This document shows, in pieces, positions 1-6,197 of a stretch of DNA of 9,080 nt (its first letter is position 1; the number at the start of each line of letters is the position of its first letter). Location of the stretch: NCBI GenBank assembly GCA_021801615.1, contig JAJYXS010000038.1, forward strand, positions 1 through 9,080, in the 5' to 3' direction. The notes below the pieces were generated by a model. It was given only the letters and a program-made list of their open reading frames with translations, searched no databases and was not told the origin of the DNA. This DNA is from Actinomycetes bacterium (GTDB taxonomy: Bacteria > Actinomycetota > Acidimicrobiia > Acidimicrobiales > RAAP-2). The translations under genes and the position numbers were made by a program.

Positions 1-1245
1 CGCGAGCTCTCGATCCGCAACGACGTCGCTCCGACAGAGATCGTCTCGCTGGGCGACAGGGTCGAAGCGCTCGTCCTCCAGAAGGAGGACAAGGAAGGCA
101 GGCTCATCCTCTCGAAGAAGCGGGCCCAGTACGAGCGGGCGTGGTCGACCATCGAGAAGCTCAAGGAGGCGGACCAGGTCGTGAAGGGCCCGGTGATCGA
201 GGTCGTAAAGGGCGGGCTCATCGTCGACATCGGCCTGCGCGGCTTCCTGCCCGCGTCGCTGGTCGAGCTGCGCCGGGTACGCGAGCTGCAGCCATACATC
301 GGCCGCGTGATCGAGGCGAAGATCATCGAGCTGGACAAGAACCGGAACAACGTCGTGCTGTCGCGGCGCGCGTGGCTCGAGGAGGCCCAAAAGGAGCAGC
401 GCGGCGACTTCCTTGCGAACCTGAAGCCCGGCGAGCGCCGCCACGGGGTCGTCTCCTCGGTCGTGAACTTCGGTGCCTTCGTCGACCTCGGTGGCATGGA
501 CGGCCTCGTCCACGTCTCGGAGCTGTCCTGGAAGCACGTCGACCACCCGTCGTCGGTCGTGCAGGTGGGCGACGAGATCACAGTCGAGGTGCTCGACGTC
601 GACTTGGAGAAGGAGCGCATCAGCCTCTCGCTCAAGGCGACCCAGACCGATCCCTGGCAGGAGTTCGCGAACACCCACGAGGTGGGACAGCTCGTCTACG
701 GGCGCATCACCAAGCTCGTGCCCTTCGGGGCCTTCGTCCAGGTCGGAGACGGCATCGAGGGGCTGGTGCACATCTCGGAGATGGCCGCGCACCACGTCGA
801 CATGCCCGAGCAGGTGGTCAGTCCCGGAGAGGAGCTCTGGGTGAAGATCATCGACATCGACCTCCAGCGCCGCCGCATCAGCCTGTCGATCAAGCAGGCC
901 GCCGAAGGGGGCGAGGTCTCCGAGGAGTACCGCGAGGCCTTCGGCGAGCACGCCTACGACGCCGAGGGGAACTACATCGGCGGCTACGACTACGCAGACG
1001 CGGGAGAATTCACCCCGGAGACCGAGGCGCAGGCCGCGTGGGTCGACTACGCGGCGCAGGCGACGGGGGGTGCGTCCGGCGCGGCCCCCGAGGCCGAGGG
1101 AGCCGCGCCGGAGCCGGGCGCGTCGGCTGCGGGCCCCCAGGAGGCAGCGGCCGTCGGCGGGGTCGCCGCCGAGCAGCCGGAGCCTGCGGTGCCCGACGGT
1201 GCGCTCGACGCGTCCGGGGAGCGTCCAGAGCACCAGGAGCACTGA
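1..1245 (+). CDS. rpsA: 30S ribosomal protein S1, 5'-truncated by window edge
   Basis: Ribosomal protein S1 binds mRNA on the 30S subunit and helps start translation. The reading frame is open from base 1 to the TGA at 1243-1245, so 414 C-terminal residues are visible and the true start lies upstream; the GTG at 181 is internal. S1 (OB-fold) repeats are recognisable: the end of one at fragment residues 1-45 (ends LILSKKRA), then about 58-130 (GGLIVDIGLRGFLPAS, ending NNVVLSRRAW), 143-215 (NFGAFVDLGGMDGLVHVSEL, ending ISLSLKAT) and 228-300 (PFGAFVQVGDGIEGLVHISE, ending RISLSIKQA). A segment containing EYREAFGEHAYDAEGNYIGG follows, resembling the conserved post-S1 segment of actinobacterial S1, then an Ala/Glu/Pro/Gly-rich tail of about 70 residues that is probably disordered. 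The repeat motifs make the family call secure. In many Actinobacteria coaE follows rpsA; here a membrane protein gene follows. Confidence 0.96.
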   Translation, partial: RELSIRNDVAPTEIVSLGDRVEALVLQKEDKEGRLILSKKRAQYERAWSTIEKLKEADQVVKGPVIEVVKGGLIVDIGLRGFLPASLVELRRVRELQPYIGRVIEAKIIELDKNRNNVVLSRRAWLEEAQKEQRGDFLANLKPGERRHGVVSSVVNFGAFVDLGGMDGLVHVSELSWKHVDHPSSVVQVGDEITVEVLDVDLEKERISLSLKATQTDPWQEFANTHEVGQLVYGRITKLVPFGAFVQVGDGIEGLVHISEMAAHHVDMPEQVVSPGEELWVKIIDIDLQRRRISLSIKQAAEGGEVSEEYREAFGEHAYDAEGNYIGGYDYADAGEFTPETEAQAAWVDYAAQATGGASGAAPEAEGAAPEPGASAAGPQEAAAVGGVAAEQPEPAVPDGALDASGERPEHQEH

Positions 1246-1276
1246 GCACGCTCCCCGGGGCGACGTCGGGGACGCG

Positions 1277-2776
1277 GTGGAGGTGCGCGGCGGGCGCCCG
1301 GCGGCACCTGCCCAGGTGCGCTGGCGCGCCGGGCTCGCGGACGCAAGCACGCTCGCGCTCGCCGGCATCGCGGGGAACGGCGGGAGCCTTCTCGTCACCG
1401 TGGTCCTCGCGCGCCTGCTCAGCTCGAGCGGCTACGGCGCGCTGAACCAGCTCGTCGGGATCTTCTTCGTGGTGTCGACCCCGGGTTCGGCGGTGCTCGT
1501 CGCGGTCGTGAGGCGCCTGGCGCGCTGGCAGGGTACGGCTGGGGCGGTCTGGCGCTGGGGCGCGGCCGTGCACGGGCGGGCGACCGTCGCGTTGGTCCTC
1601 TTCGCCGGAGCGGTCCTCGCGGCCGGGCCGTCGATCGCCGGACTGCTCGGGCGTCGCGACGCGCTCGGCGTCGACGCCGTCGCGATCGCGGGCGGTGTGT
1701 GGGTCCTTTTGTGCGTGGACCGGGGACTGCTCCAGGCGAGCCGCTCGTACCGCACGCTGTCTGCGAACCTGCTGCTCGAAGGCGGGGCGCGCACGGCCTT
1801 CATGATCGGGTTTGGCGCGGCGGGGCTCGGCGTGCGCGGCGTCGCGGCCGGCGTGCTCGTCGCCGAGGTGTGCACCGCGGCCCACGCGCGCCTCTTGGCG
1901 GACCGGGCCTGGCGCCCCGAGGCGGCGTCGGGTCGGGTCGGCACCTGGTGGCGAGCGCACCGCCCGGGTGGCACCGGTCGCCCCGGCCGCGACGGCGTGG
2001 TCCGGCGGGACCTCCTCGCTGCGGCGGTGGCGCTCGGGGCCGTCGCGCTGCTCCAGAACGTCGACGTGATCGTGATGGGCCGCGAGGCGCCGCGAGCCGC
2101 CGGCGGCTACGCCGCGGTGTCCGTCGCGAGCAAGGCGATCGTGTTCGTCGCGGTCGCGCTGGCGGGCTATCTCCTGCCAGAAGCCGCGATCTCCTGGCGA
2201 GAGGGCCGCGATGCGCTGCGGCAGCTCACGGTGTCGCTGGCGCTGCTCGGGGCGCCCGCCGCGCTCCTGGTCGGCGTCGCCGCGGCCGTGCCGCGGCCGT
2301 TCCTCCAGACGGTGTTCTCGGGCCGCTACGCGGCAGCCGCCGGCGCGTTCCTCCCGCTCGCCCTCGCGATGGTGTGCCTCGGAGTGACGGTGGTCGTGAC
2401 GACGTACCTCCTCGGGGTGGGGGACCGCTCGCCGGTCGGCGTCCTGGTGGGCGGGGCGGCGCTCGCAGCCGCGGCGATGGTCCTGGCGCACGGCGTCCCG
2501 GAGGCCACCGCGCTGGCCGACCTCGGCGTCCAGGTGCTCGTCATGTGCGCGACCGGCGCGAGGCTCGCACGCCTGCATCGCTCGGGGCTCCCGGGCTCCG
2601 CGACCCCCTCGGGCACCTCGGACGCGGCGGTCATGACGACCGAGCCGCTCGGCCCAGGTGACGCTCAGGGTTCGCGGCGGGCCGGAGGGCGGCGGGCCGG
2701 AGGACGGAGGGCGGTGTGGCGGAGGGCCGGATGGCCGAGCGGCACTCGCACTCGGCGCGTGCGGTCCTCGAGGTAG
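1277..2776 (+). CDS. Polysaccharide/lipid flippase-like membrane protein (MOP superfamily)
   Basis: This is a probable integral membrane protein of the oligosaccharide flippase (Wzx/RfbX-like) type, which moves lipid-linked glycans across the cytoplasmic membrane. The frame encodes about 12 hydrophobic segments. The N-terminal part (ASTLALAGIAGNGGSLLVTV, then VLARLLSSSGYGALNQ) resembles the opening helices of the Polysacc_synt family, and a mid-protein NVDVIVMGRE followed by a GGYAAVSVASKA-like helix matches the usual start of the second half. The substrate cannot be told, and no glycosyltransferase lies nearby. No ATG exists after the rpsA stop. GTG 1277 has a weak GGGGAC about 5 nt upstream and gives 499 residues; GTG 1283 or 1316 are alternatives, and the frame is open back into rpsA. 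The last ~60 residues are non-membrane and Arg-rich, with a pentapeptide repeat (RRAGG, RRAGG, RRAVW, RRAGW), and overlap the convergent gene by 112 bp. The flippase class is fairly sure; the start and tail are not. Confidence 0.75.
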   Translation: MEVRGGRPAAPAQVRWRAGLADASTLALAGIAGNGGSLLVTVVLARLLSSSGYGALNQLVGIFFVVSTPGSAVLVAVVRRLARWQGTAGAVWRWGAAVHGRATVALVLFAGAVLAAGPSIAGLLGRRDALGVDAVAIAGGVWVLLCVDRGLLQASRSYRTLSANLLLEGGARTAFMIGFGAAGLGVRGVAAGVLVAEVCTAAHARLLADRAWRPEAASGRVGTWWRAHRPGGTGRPGRDGVVRRDLLAAAVALGAVALLQNVDVIVMGREAPRAAGGYAAVSVASKAIVFVAVALAGYLLPEAAISWREGRDALRQLTVSLALLGAPAALLVGVAAAVPRPFLQTVFSGRYAAAAGAFLPLALAMVCLGVTVVVTTYLLGVGDRSPVGVLVGGAALAAAAMVLAHGVPEATALADLGVQVLVMCATGARLARLHRSGLPGSATPSGTSDAAVMTTEPLGPGDAQGSRRAGGRRAGGRRAVWRRAGWPSGTRTRRVRSSR

Positions 2777-3450
2777 TCCTCGAGCGCGCGGTACACCTTC
2801 TTGCCGGTCATCTCGACCAGCTCGTCGGCCATCTGCTCGTACACCGGTGACGTGCCGACGAACGCCTCCTCCGCCTCGGTGCACCACCACGCGAACTCCT
2901 GGCCGCCGGCTCCCCAGTGACGCCGGTCCCACTGGCCGACCGTCGAGGTGACGTGGCCGTCGTCGGCGACCCGGTCCTCCCGGCGCAGCGGCAGCTGCCA
3001 GCACACCTCGGGCTTGAGGTCGAGCGGGCGCAGGCCGCGTGCGAGCGCGGCCTGGTGGAGCGCGCAGCCCGGGCCGGTGGGGAAGTCCGGGCGGTTGAGG
3101 AAGATGCACGCCCCCTCCACCAGCCGCGTGAGCGTCTCGCGCCGCTTGGTGGTACGGGTGACGCCCTTTTTCAGCGCACGTCGGCGGAATTGCCACTCCT
3201 CGTCGCTGAGCGTCGCAGCCGCCCGCTCGACGCGTGAGACGTCGTCCTCGTCGACGAAGTGGGCCCCATAGGAGCAGCATCCCTGGGCCAGGGAGGGCGC
3301 GGGCTCGCTCAGCACGCCCTTGCAGCCCCGCCCGTAGATGCACGTCCATCGGCTGGTGAGGAAGGTCACGTCGAAGACCCAGGTCCGGTCCTCGTCGGGG
3401 TCCTCGAAGCTCACCCACTCGTGGACGCAGACGTGCCCGCCTGTCGCCAT
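2665..3450 (-). CDS. Cysteine-rich conserved hypothetical protein (YkgJ/DUF3109-like cysteine cluster)
   Basis: This 261-residue soluble protein has no signal peptide or membrane segment. Eight core cysteines are spread along it: C37 and C43 (WTCIYGRGCKG), C58-C59 (QGCCSYGAHF), C115 (GACIFLNRP), C129 (GPGCALH), C150 (KPEVCWQLP) and C190 (FAWWCTEA); C8 is extra. This pattern, with PLDLKPEVCWQLPLRR and HVTSTVGQW, matches from memory a conserved actinobacterial family of unknown function often grouped with YkgJ/DUF3109 cysteine-cluster proteins, thought to bind metal or Fe-S. The reaction is unknown. ATG 3450 is chosen because similarity to the family begins just after it (EWVSFEDPDEDRTWVFDVTF) and a TAAGGT box lies 8 nt upstream; the frame stays open further upstream, but only antisense to nfuA. 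The C-terminal ~29 residues are Arg/Pro-rich (HPALR, HTALR, PPARR, PPARR) and come from a 15-bp tandem repeat shared with the flippase gene. It is divergent from nfuA. Confidence 0.85.
   Translation of the reverse strand: MATGGHVCVHEWVSFEDPDEDRTWVFDVTFLTSRWTCIYGRGCKGVLSEPAPSLAQGCCSYGAHFVDEDDVSRVERAAATLSDEEWQFRRRALKKGVTRTTKRRETLTRLVEGACIFLNRPDFPTGPGCALHQAALARGLRPLDLKPEVCWQLPLRREDRVADDGHVTSTVGQWDRRHWGAGGQEFAWWCTEAEEAFVGTSPVYEQMADELVEMTGKKVYRALEDYLEDRTRRVRVPLGHPALRHTALRPPARRPPARREP
2675..2734. repeat. Four imperfect 15-bp tandem repeats in overlapping gene ends
   Basis: Four consecutive 15-bp units begin at 2675, 2690, 2705 and 2720. Unit 1 is CGGCGGGCCGGAGGG. By direct count, unit 2 differs from it at 1 position, unit 4 at 2 and unit 3 at 5. 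Because 15 is a multiple of 3, the array keeps both reading frames open and appears as RRAGG/RRAVW/RRAGW in the flippase tail and as PPARR/HTALR/HPALR in the antisense Cys-rich protein. It probably arose by slippage or repeated duplication in GC-rich DNA. No function is visible. Confidence 0.9.
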
Positions 3451-3458
3451 CGCGCCGG

Positions 3459-3464
3459 ACCTTA
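3459..3464 (-). promoter_or_regulatory. Putative leaderless-type -10 box for the Cys-rich gene
   Basis: On the minus strand the hexamer is TAAGGT, a TANNNT match, ending 8 nt before the ATG at 3450. No Shine-Dalgarno-like sequence fits in the gap. In Actinobacteria a -10 box this close to the start codon usually means transcription begins at or next to the start codon. No convincing -35 box is seen. The call rests on pattern and spacing only. Confidence 0.45.
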
Positions 3465-3474
3465 GCCGTAGCCG

Positions 3475-3480
3475 TACAAT
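3475..3480 (+). promoter_or_regulatory. Putative leaderless-type -10 box for nfuA
   Basis: TACAAT is close to the consensus TATAAT and ends 6 nt before the ATG at 3487, so the predicted transcription start falls on or beside the A of the start codon. The intervening GAGCGA is too close to act as a normal ribosome binding site. The box lies 10 bp from the oppositely oriented TAAGGT, so the two promoters must share or compete for upstream contacts within a 36-bp intergenic region. Confidence 0.55.
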
Positions 3481-3486
3481 GAGCGA

Positions 3487-4125
3487 ATGGCACAGATCGC
3501 AGAGCAGCTCGCCGTGGTGACGTTGACGCCCGAGGCGCGTCGGGTGGTGCAAGACGCGCTCGCAGCAGAGCCGGACTCCGAGCGCCTCGCGCTGTGGCTC
3601 GAGGTGCGCGGTGTCCAGCACGGACAGTTCGTCTACGACCTGTACTTCCAGGCCGCCGCGGACGCAGGCGACGGCGACGCGGTCGACGTCGGCGAGGAGC
3701 TGACCGTCGTCGTCCCGAAGTCGAGCGTCGACCGGTTGCGCGGCGCGCGGCTCGAGTGGAACGCGGAGGGCGAAGGCGGCCTCGTCCTCGTGAACCCGAA
3801 CAGCCCGGCGCCCGAGGACCTCGGCGTCCCCGCAGAGGTGCTGGCGGCCGGTCTGGACGGCCCTCTCGCCAGGAGGGTGGCCGCGGTGCTCGAGCAGGCG
3901 GTGAACCCTTCGATCGCCTCGCACGGCGGTCGTGCCGACCTGGTGGCCCTCGACGAGGGCGCCGGGGTCGCGTACCTGCAGCTCTCAGGCGGCTGCCAGG
4001 GCTGCGCGATGTCCCGTATGACCCTCACCCAGGGCATCGAAGCCGCGCTGCGCGACGAAGTGCCGGAGCTCACCGGGGTGGTCGACGTCACGGACCACGC
4101 GGGCGGCGCGAACCCCTACTACTGA
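3487..4125 (+). CDS. nfuA: NfuA-type Fe-S cluster carrier protein
   Basis: This 212-residue cytosolic protein would receive or store a [4Fe-4S] cluster and pass it to target enzymes. The C-terminal ~80 residues form an Nfu domain: VLEQAVNPSIASHGGRADLV leads to the cluster-binding CxxC in SGGCQGCAMS (C170 and C173), followed by MTLTQGIEAALRDEVPEL. The first ~100 residues look like an A-type carrier (HesB/IscA-like) fold, with LTPEARRVVQDALAAEP and EVRGVQHGQFVYDLYF, but this part contains no cysteine, as in Escherichia coli NfuA, where that domain is degenerate. Length is close to E. coli NfuA (191 aa) with small insertions. ATG 3487 fits both the family start and a -10 box 6 nt upstream. It is divergent from the Cys-rich gene and sits 7 nt before the prepilin peptidase gene, so those two may be cotranscribed. 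The family call is strong; its clients are unknown. Confidence 0.92.
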   Translation: MAQIAEQLAVVTLTPEARRVVQDALAAEPDSERLALWLEVRGVQHGQFVYDLYFQAAADAGDGDAVDVGEELTVVVPKSSVDRLRGARLEWNAEGEGGLVLVNPNSPAPEDLGVPAEVLAAGLDGPLARRVAAVLEQAVNPSIASHGGRADLVALDEGAGVAYLQLSGGCQGCAMSRMTLTQGIEAALRDEVPELTGVVDVTDHAGGANPYY

Positions 4126-4132
4126 GCGCGCG

Positions 4133-4927
4133 GTGACGGCCTGGGGGGTGGTGACGGTGTGCGCGCTCGGCGGAGGCGCAGCCGGCCCCCTGCTGGACCG
4201 CTTCGCGCGTGGTGTCGGTCGTGCCACGTCCCCAGTCGGGCTCCCTTCGAGCACCGACGCGCGTCTCGCACCGGGCCCGGGTGCCGGCGCGCTTGCCGGC
4301 GCGACCGGCCGAGGGGGTCCGTCGCAGGCTGCGGAGGCGGTGAGCGTCGCCTCCCCCGGCTCGCGCGCCGCCGAGCTCGCGGAGGGTGCTGCCGCCGCGC
4401 TCGTGGCCGCAGCCGCGTGCGCGCTCGCCGCGCTCCGGCTCGGCGCAGCCCCGCAGCTCCCCGCGTACTGCGTGCTCGCCGGTGCGCTCGTGGTCGTGTC
4501 GGTGACCGACCTGCGGGTCGGGCTCGTCCCGCGCCGGGTCGTCTACGGCGCGGGGGTCCTCGTCGGCGCCGGGCTCCTGTGCGCCTCCGCGGCCCAGGGC
4601 ACGTGGCGGCCGATGCTCGACGCGCTGGCGGGCGGAGCGATCGCGTTCGCCGTCTTCGGGGCGGTGTGGTGGATCTCGCCCAAGGCGATGGGCTTCGGCG
4701 ACGTGAGGCTCGCCGGGCTGTGCGGCGCGGCGCTCGGATGGCTCGGGTTCGCCCCGCTGTACCTCGGGTTCCTCGCGGCGTTCGTCCTGGGCGCCGTCTT
4801 CGGCGCCGCGCTGCTCGTGGTCAGGGGCTCTCACCGCTTCCCCTTCGCGCCCGCGCTGGCGCTCGGCACCATGTTCGGCGTGCTGTGGGGCGCGTGGCTG
4901 GGCGGGTTGTGGCTCCACTTCGGCTGA
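4133..4927 (+). CDS. Type IV prepilin peptidase-like A24 aspartic protease, atypical N-terminus
   Basis: This is a likely membrane-embedded GxGD protease that cuts the leader from type IV pilin-like precursors. Of 264 residues, the C-terminal ~170 are hydrophobic with about six membrane segments and hold both expected catalytic aspartates: D126 in SVTDLRVGLVPRR and D190 in MGFGDVRL, the family GxGDxK/RL motif. The N-terminal methylase region with two CxxC zinc pairs, seen in classical PilD, is absent. In its place are one short hydrophobic helix (ALGGGAAGPLLDRFA, loosely like the normal N-terminal helix) and about 70 Ala/Gly/Ser/Pro-rich residues. GTG 4133 lies 7 nt after the nfuA stop without a clear ribosome site, which suggests translational coupling; GTGs at 4148 and 4151 follow a G-run and are alternatives. 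No pilin or secretion ATPase gene is in the window. A prepilin peptidase before aroC is a recurrent actinobacterial arrangement. Whether it processes pilins here is inferred. Confidence 0.82.
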   Translation: MTAWGVVTVCALGGGAAGPLLDRFARGVGRATSPVGLPSSTDARLAPGPGAGALAGATGRGGPSQAAEAVSVASPGSRAAELAEGAAAALVAAAACALAALRLGAAPQLPAYCVLAGALVVVSVTDLRVGLVPRRVVYGAGVLVGAGLLCASAAQGTWRPMLDALAGGAIAFAVFGAVWWISPKAMGFGDVRLAGLCGAALGWLGFAPLYLGFLAAFVLGAVFGAALLVVRGSHRFPFAPALALGTMFGVLWGAWLGGLWLHFG

Positions 4928-4943
4928 GCGGCCCACAGGCCGC
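4928..4943 (+). terminator. Hairpin just after the prepilin peptidase stop, possible terminator
   Basis: GCGGCC (4928-4933), the loop CACA and GGCCGC (4938-4943) form a perfect 6-bp GC stem starting directly after the TGA at 4925-4927. No T-tract follows, so it does not meet the standard intrinsic terminator pattern, though GC-rich Actinobacteria often lack T-tracts. It lies about 50 bp before the proposed aroC promoter, where a transcript end would make sense. Confidence 0.35.
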
Positions 4944-4991
4944 CGGCGGCGCCCCGGCCAGCGGCCCCAAGACCGTCGGCCCTGCACTCGG

Positions 4992-4997
4992 TAGCGT
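4992..4997 (+). promoter_or_regulatory. Putative leaderless-type -10 box for the aro operon
   Basis: TAGCGT ends 6 nt before the ATG at 5004, placing the predicted transcription start at the start codon. The GTG at 4998, in frame two codons upstream of that ATG, would fall within the gap between -10 box and transcription start and so would not be transcribed. The same hexamer recurs at 8358-8363, 8 nt before another ATG. No obvious -35 box is seen. The 76-bp gap after the preceding gene is one of the two longest clear gaps in the window, consistent with a promoter. Confidence 0.5.
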
Positions 4998-5003
4998 GTG
5001 GCG

Positions 5004-6197
5004 ATGCTGCGGTTCCTGACGGCCGGAGAGTCGCACGGCAAGGCGCTCGTCGTCGTGGTCGAGGGTCTGCCCGCAGGGCTCCGGGTGACCGTGGAGGACG
5101 TGGCCGAGGAGCTCAGGCGGCGGCGCCTCGGCTACGGACGGGGTCCAAGGATGCGCTTCGAGGCGGACGAGGTCTCCATCCTCGGCGGCGTGCGGCACGG
5201 CAGGACGCTCGGGTCCCCGGTCGCGATCGAGATCGGCAACACCGAGTGGGAACGCAAGTGGACCCAGGAGATGTCCCCGGCGCCCGGGATGCCTGCGGCC
5301 GTGCTCACCCAGCCGCGCCCGGGCCACGCAGACCTCGCGGGCATGCAGAAGTATGGCTTCGACGACGCACGCGACGTGCTCGAGCGTGCCTCTGCACGCG
5401 AGACCGCCGCGAGGGTCGCAGCGGGGGCGCTCGCCAAGCTCCTGCTCGCCCGGATCGGGACGCAGGTGCTGAGCCACGTGGTCCAGCTCGGCCCCGAGCG
5501 TGTGAAGGACGCCACGAGGCCCACCCCCGAGGAGCTCGCGCGCATCGACGCGTCCCCGGTGCGCACGGCCGACCCCGAGGCCGAGGAGCGGATGGTCGCC
5601 GCGATCAAGGCTGCGGCCAAGCAGGGCGACTCCCTCGGCGGGGTGGCCGAGGTGCTCGCCTACGGCGTGCCGGTCGGGCTCGGGAGCCACGTGCACTGGG
5701 ACCGCCGGCTCGACGGTCTCCTCGGACAGGCGCTCATGAGCATCCCCGCCGTGAAGGGCGTGGAGATCGGCGACGGCTGGGAGGTCGCGGCGCTGCGGGG
5801 CTCGGTGGCGCACGACGCGATCCGCGTCGACCCGGACGCGACGGCGTCGGGGGGCTACGCGCGCGCGACCGCGCGCGCGGGCGGGATCGAGGGGGGCATG
5901 TCGGTCGGGGGATTGCTCGTCGTGCGCGCGGCGATGAAGCCCCTCGCGACGTTGAGCCGACCGGTCATCGAGACGGTGGACGTCTCGACGAAGCGCTCGA
6001 CGGTGAGCTTCAAGGAGCGCACGGACGTCACCTCCGTCCCCGCGATGGGCGTGGTCGCGGAGACCATGACCGCGCTCGTCCTCGCAGGAGAGGCGCTGCG
6101 GAAATTCGGCGGCGACTCCGTCGCAGAGCTCGTCCGGAATTACGACGGCTACCTGAGGGCGCTCGGCGAGACGCTGTCGCCGCCCGAGCGGGCATGA
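5004..6197 (+). CDS. aroC: Chorismate synthase
   Basis: Chorismate synthase makes chorismate from 5-enolpyruvylshikimate-3-phosphate, the last shikimate pathway step, using reduced FMN in the cytosol. The 397-residue product carries the family hallmarks: LTAGESHGK at residues 5-13; RRRRLGYGRGPRM, the Arg-rich substrate/FMN segment; a central RPGHADLAGMQKYG with the conserved His, followed by RDVLERASARETAARVAAGA; GIEGGMSVG; and, near the C-terminus, TDVTSVPAMGVVAE. Length is normal for actinobacterial enzymes. ATG 5004 is preferred to the in-frame GTG at 4998, because MLRFLTAGESHG is the usual start and a TAGCGT box ends 6 nt before it. It is the first gene of the run, and its stop overlaps the aroK start (ATGA at 6194-6197). 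No key motif is missing. Confidence 0.97.
   Translation: MLRFLTAGESHGKALVVVVEGLPAGLRVTVEDVAEELRRRRLGYGRGPRMRFEADEVSILGGVRHGRTLGSPVAIEIGNTEWERKWTQEMSPAPGMPAAVLTQPRPGHADLAGMQKYGFDDARDVLERASARETAARVAAGALAKLLLARIGTQVLSHVVQLGPERVKDATRPTPEELARIDASPVRTADPEAEERMVAAIKAAAKQGDSLGGVAEVLAYGVPVGLGSHVHWDRRLDGLLGQALMSIPAVKGVEIGDGWEVAALRGSVAHDAIRVDPDATASGGYARATARAGGIEGGMSVGGLLVVRAAMKPLATLSRPVIETVDVSTKRSTVSFKERTDVTSVPAMGVVAETMTALVLAGEALRKFGGDSVAELVRNYDGYLRALGETLSPPERA

Noticed and set aside
1250..1276. CCCCGGGG palindrome after rpsA as a terminator
   Set aside because: The stem is only 4 bp each side with no loop and no T-tract; it is typical background for this composition.
1010..3493. Very long minus-strand open frame (827 codons) across rpsA, the flippase and the Cys-rich gene
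   Set aside because: It is antisense to well-supported genes, rich in Arg/Pro/Ala/Gly, and shows no domain. Long shadow frames are expected at this GC content.
3479..3520. Short ORF from an ATG 8 nt before nfuA, out of frame
   Set aside because: It has only 13 codons before the stop, and its ATG overlaps the proposed -10 box, so it would lie upstream of the expected transcription start.
4088..5041. Minus-strand frame opposite the prepilin peptidase gene
   Set aside because: It has no recognisable motif and is rich in Arg/Glu/Pro/Gly. The forward strand has two catalytic-Asp motifs and membrane segments.
5858..5879. Alternating CG runs (possible Z-DNA or hairpin) inside aroC
   Set aside because: They are explained by Ala/Arg codons in a GC-rich gene at a conserved protein position; nothing suggests a separate function.
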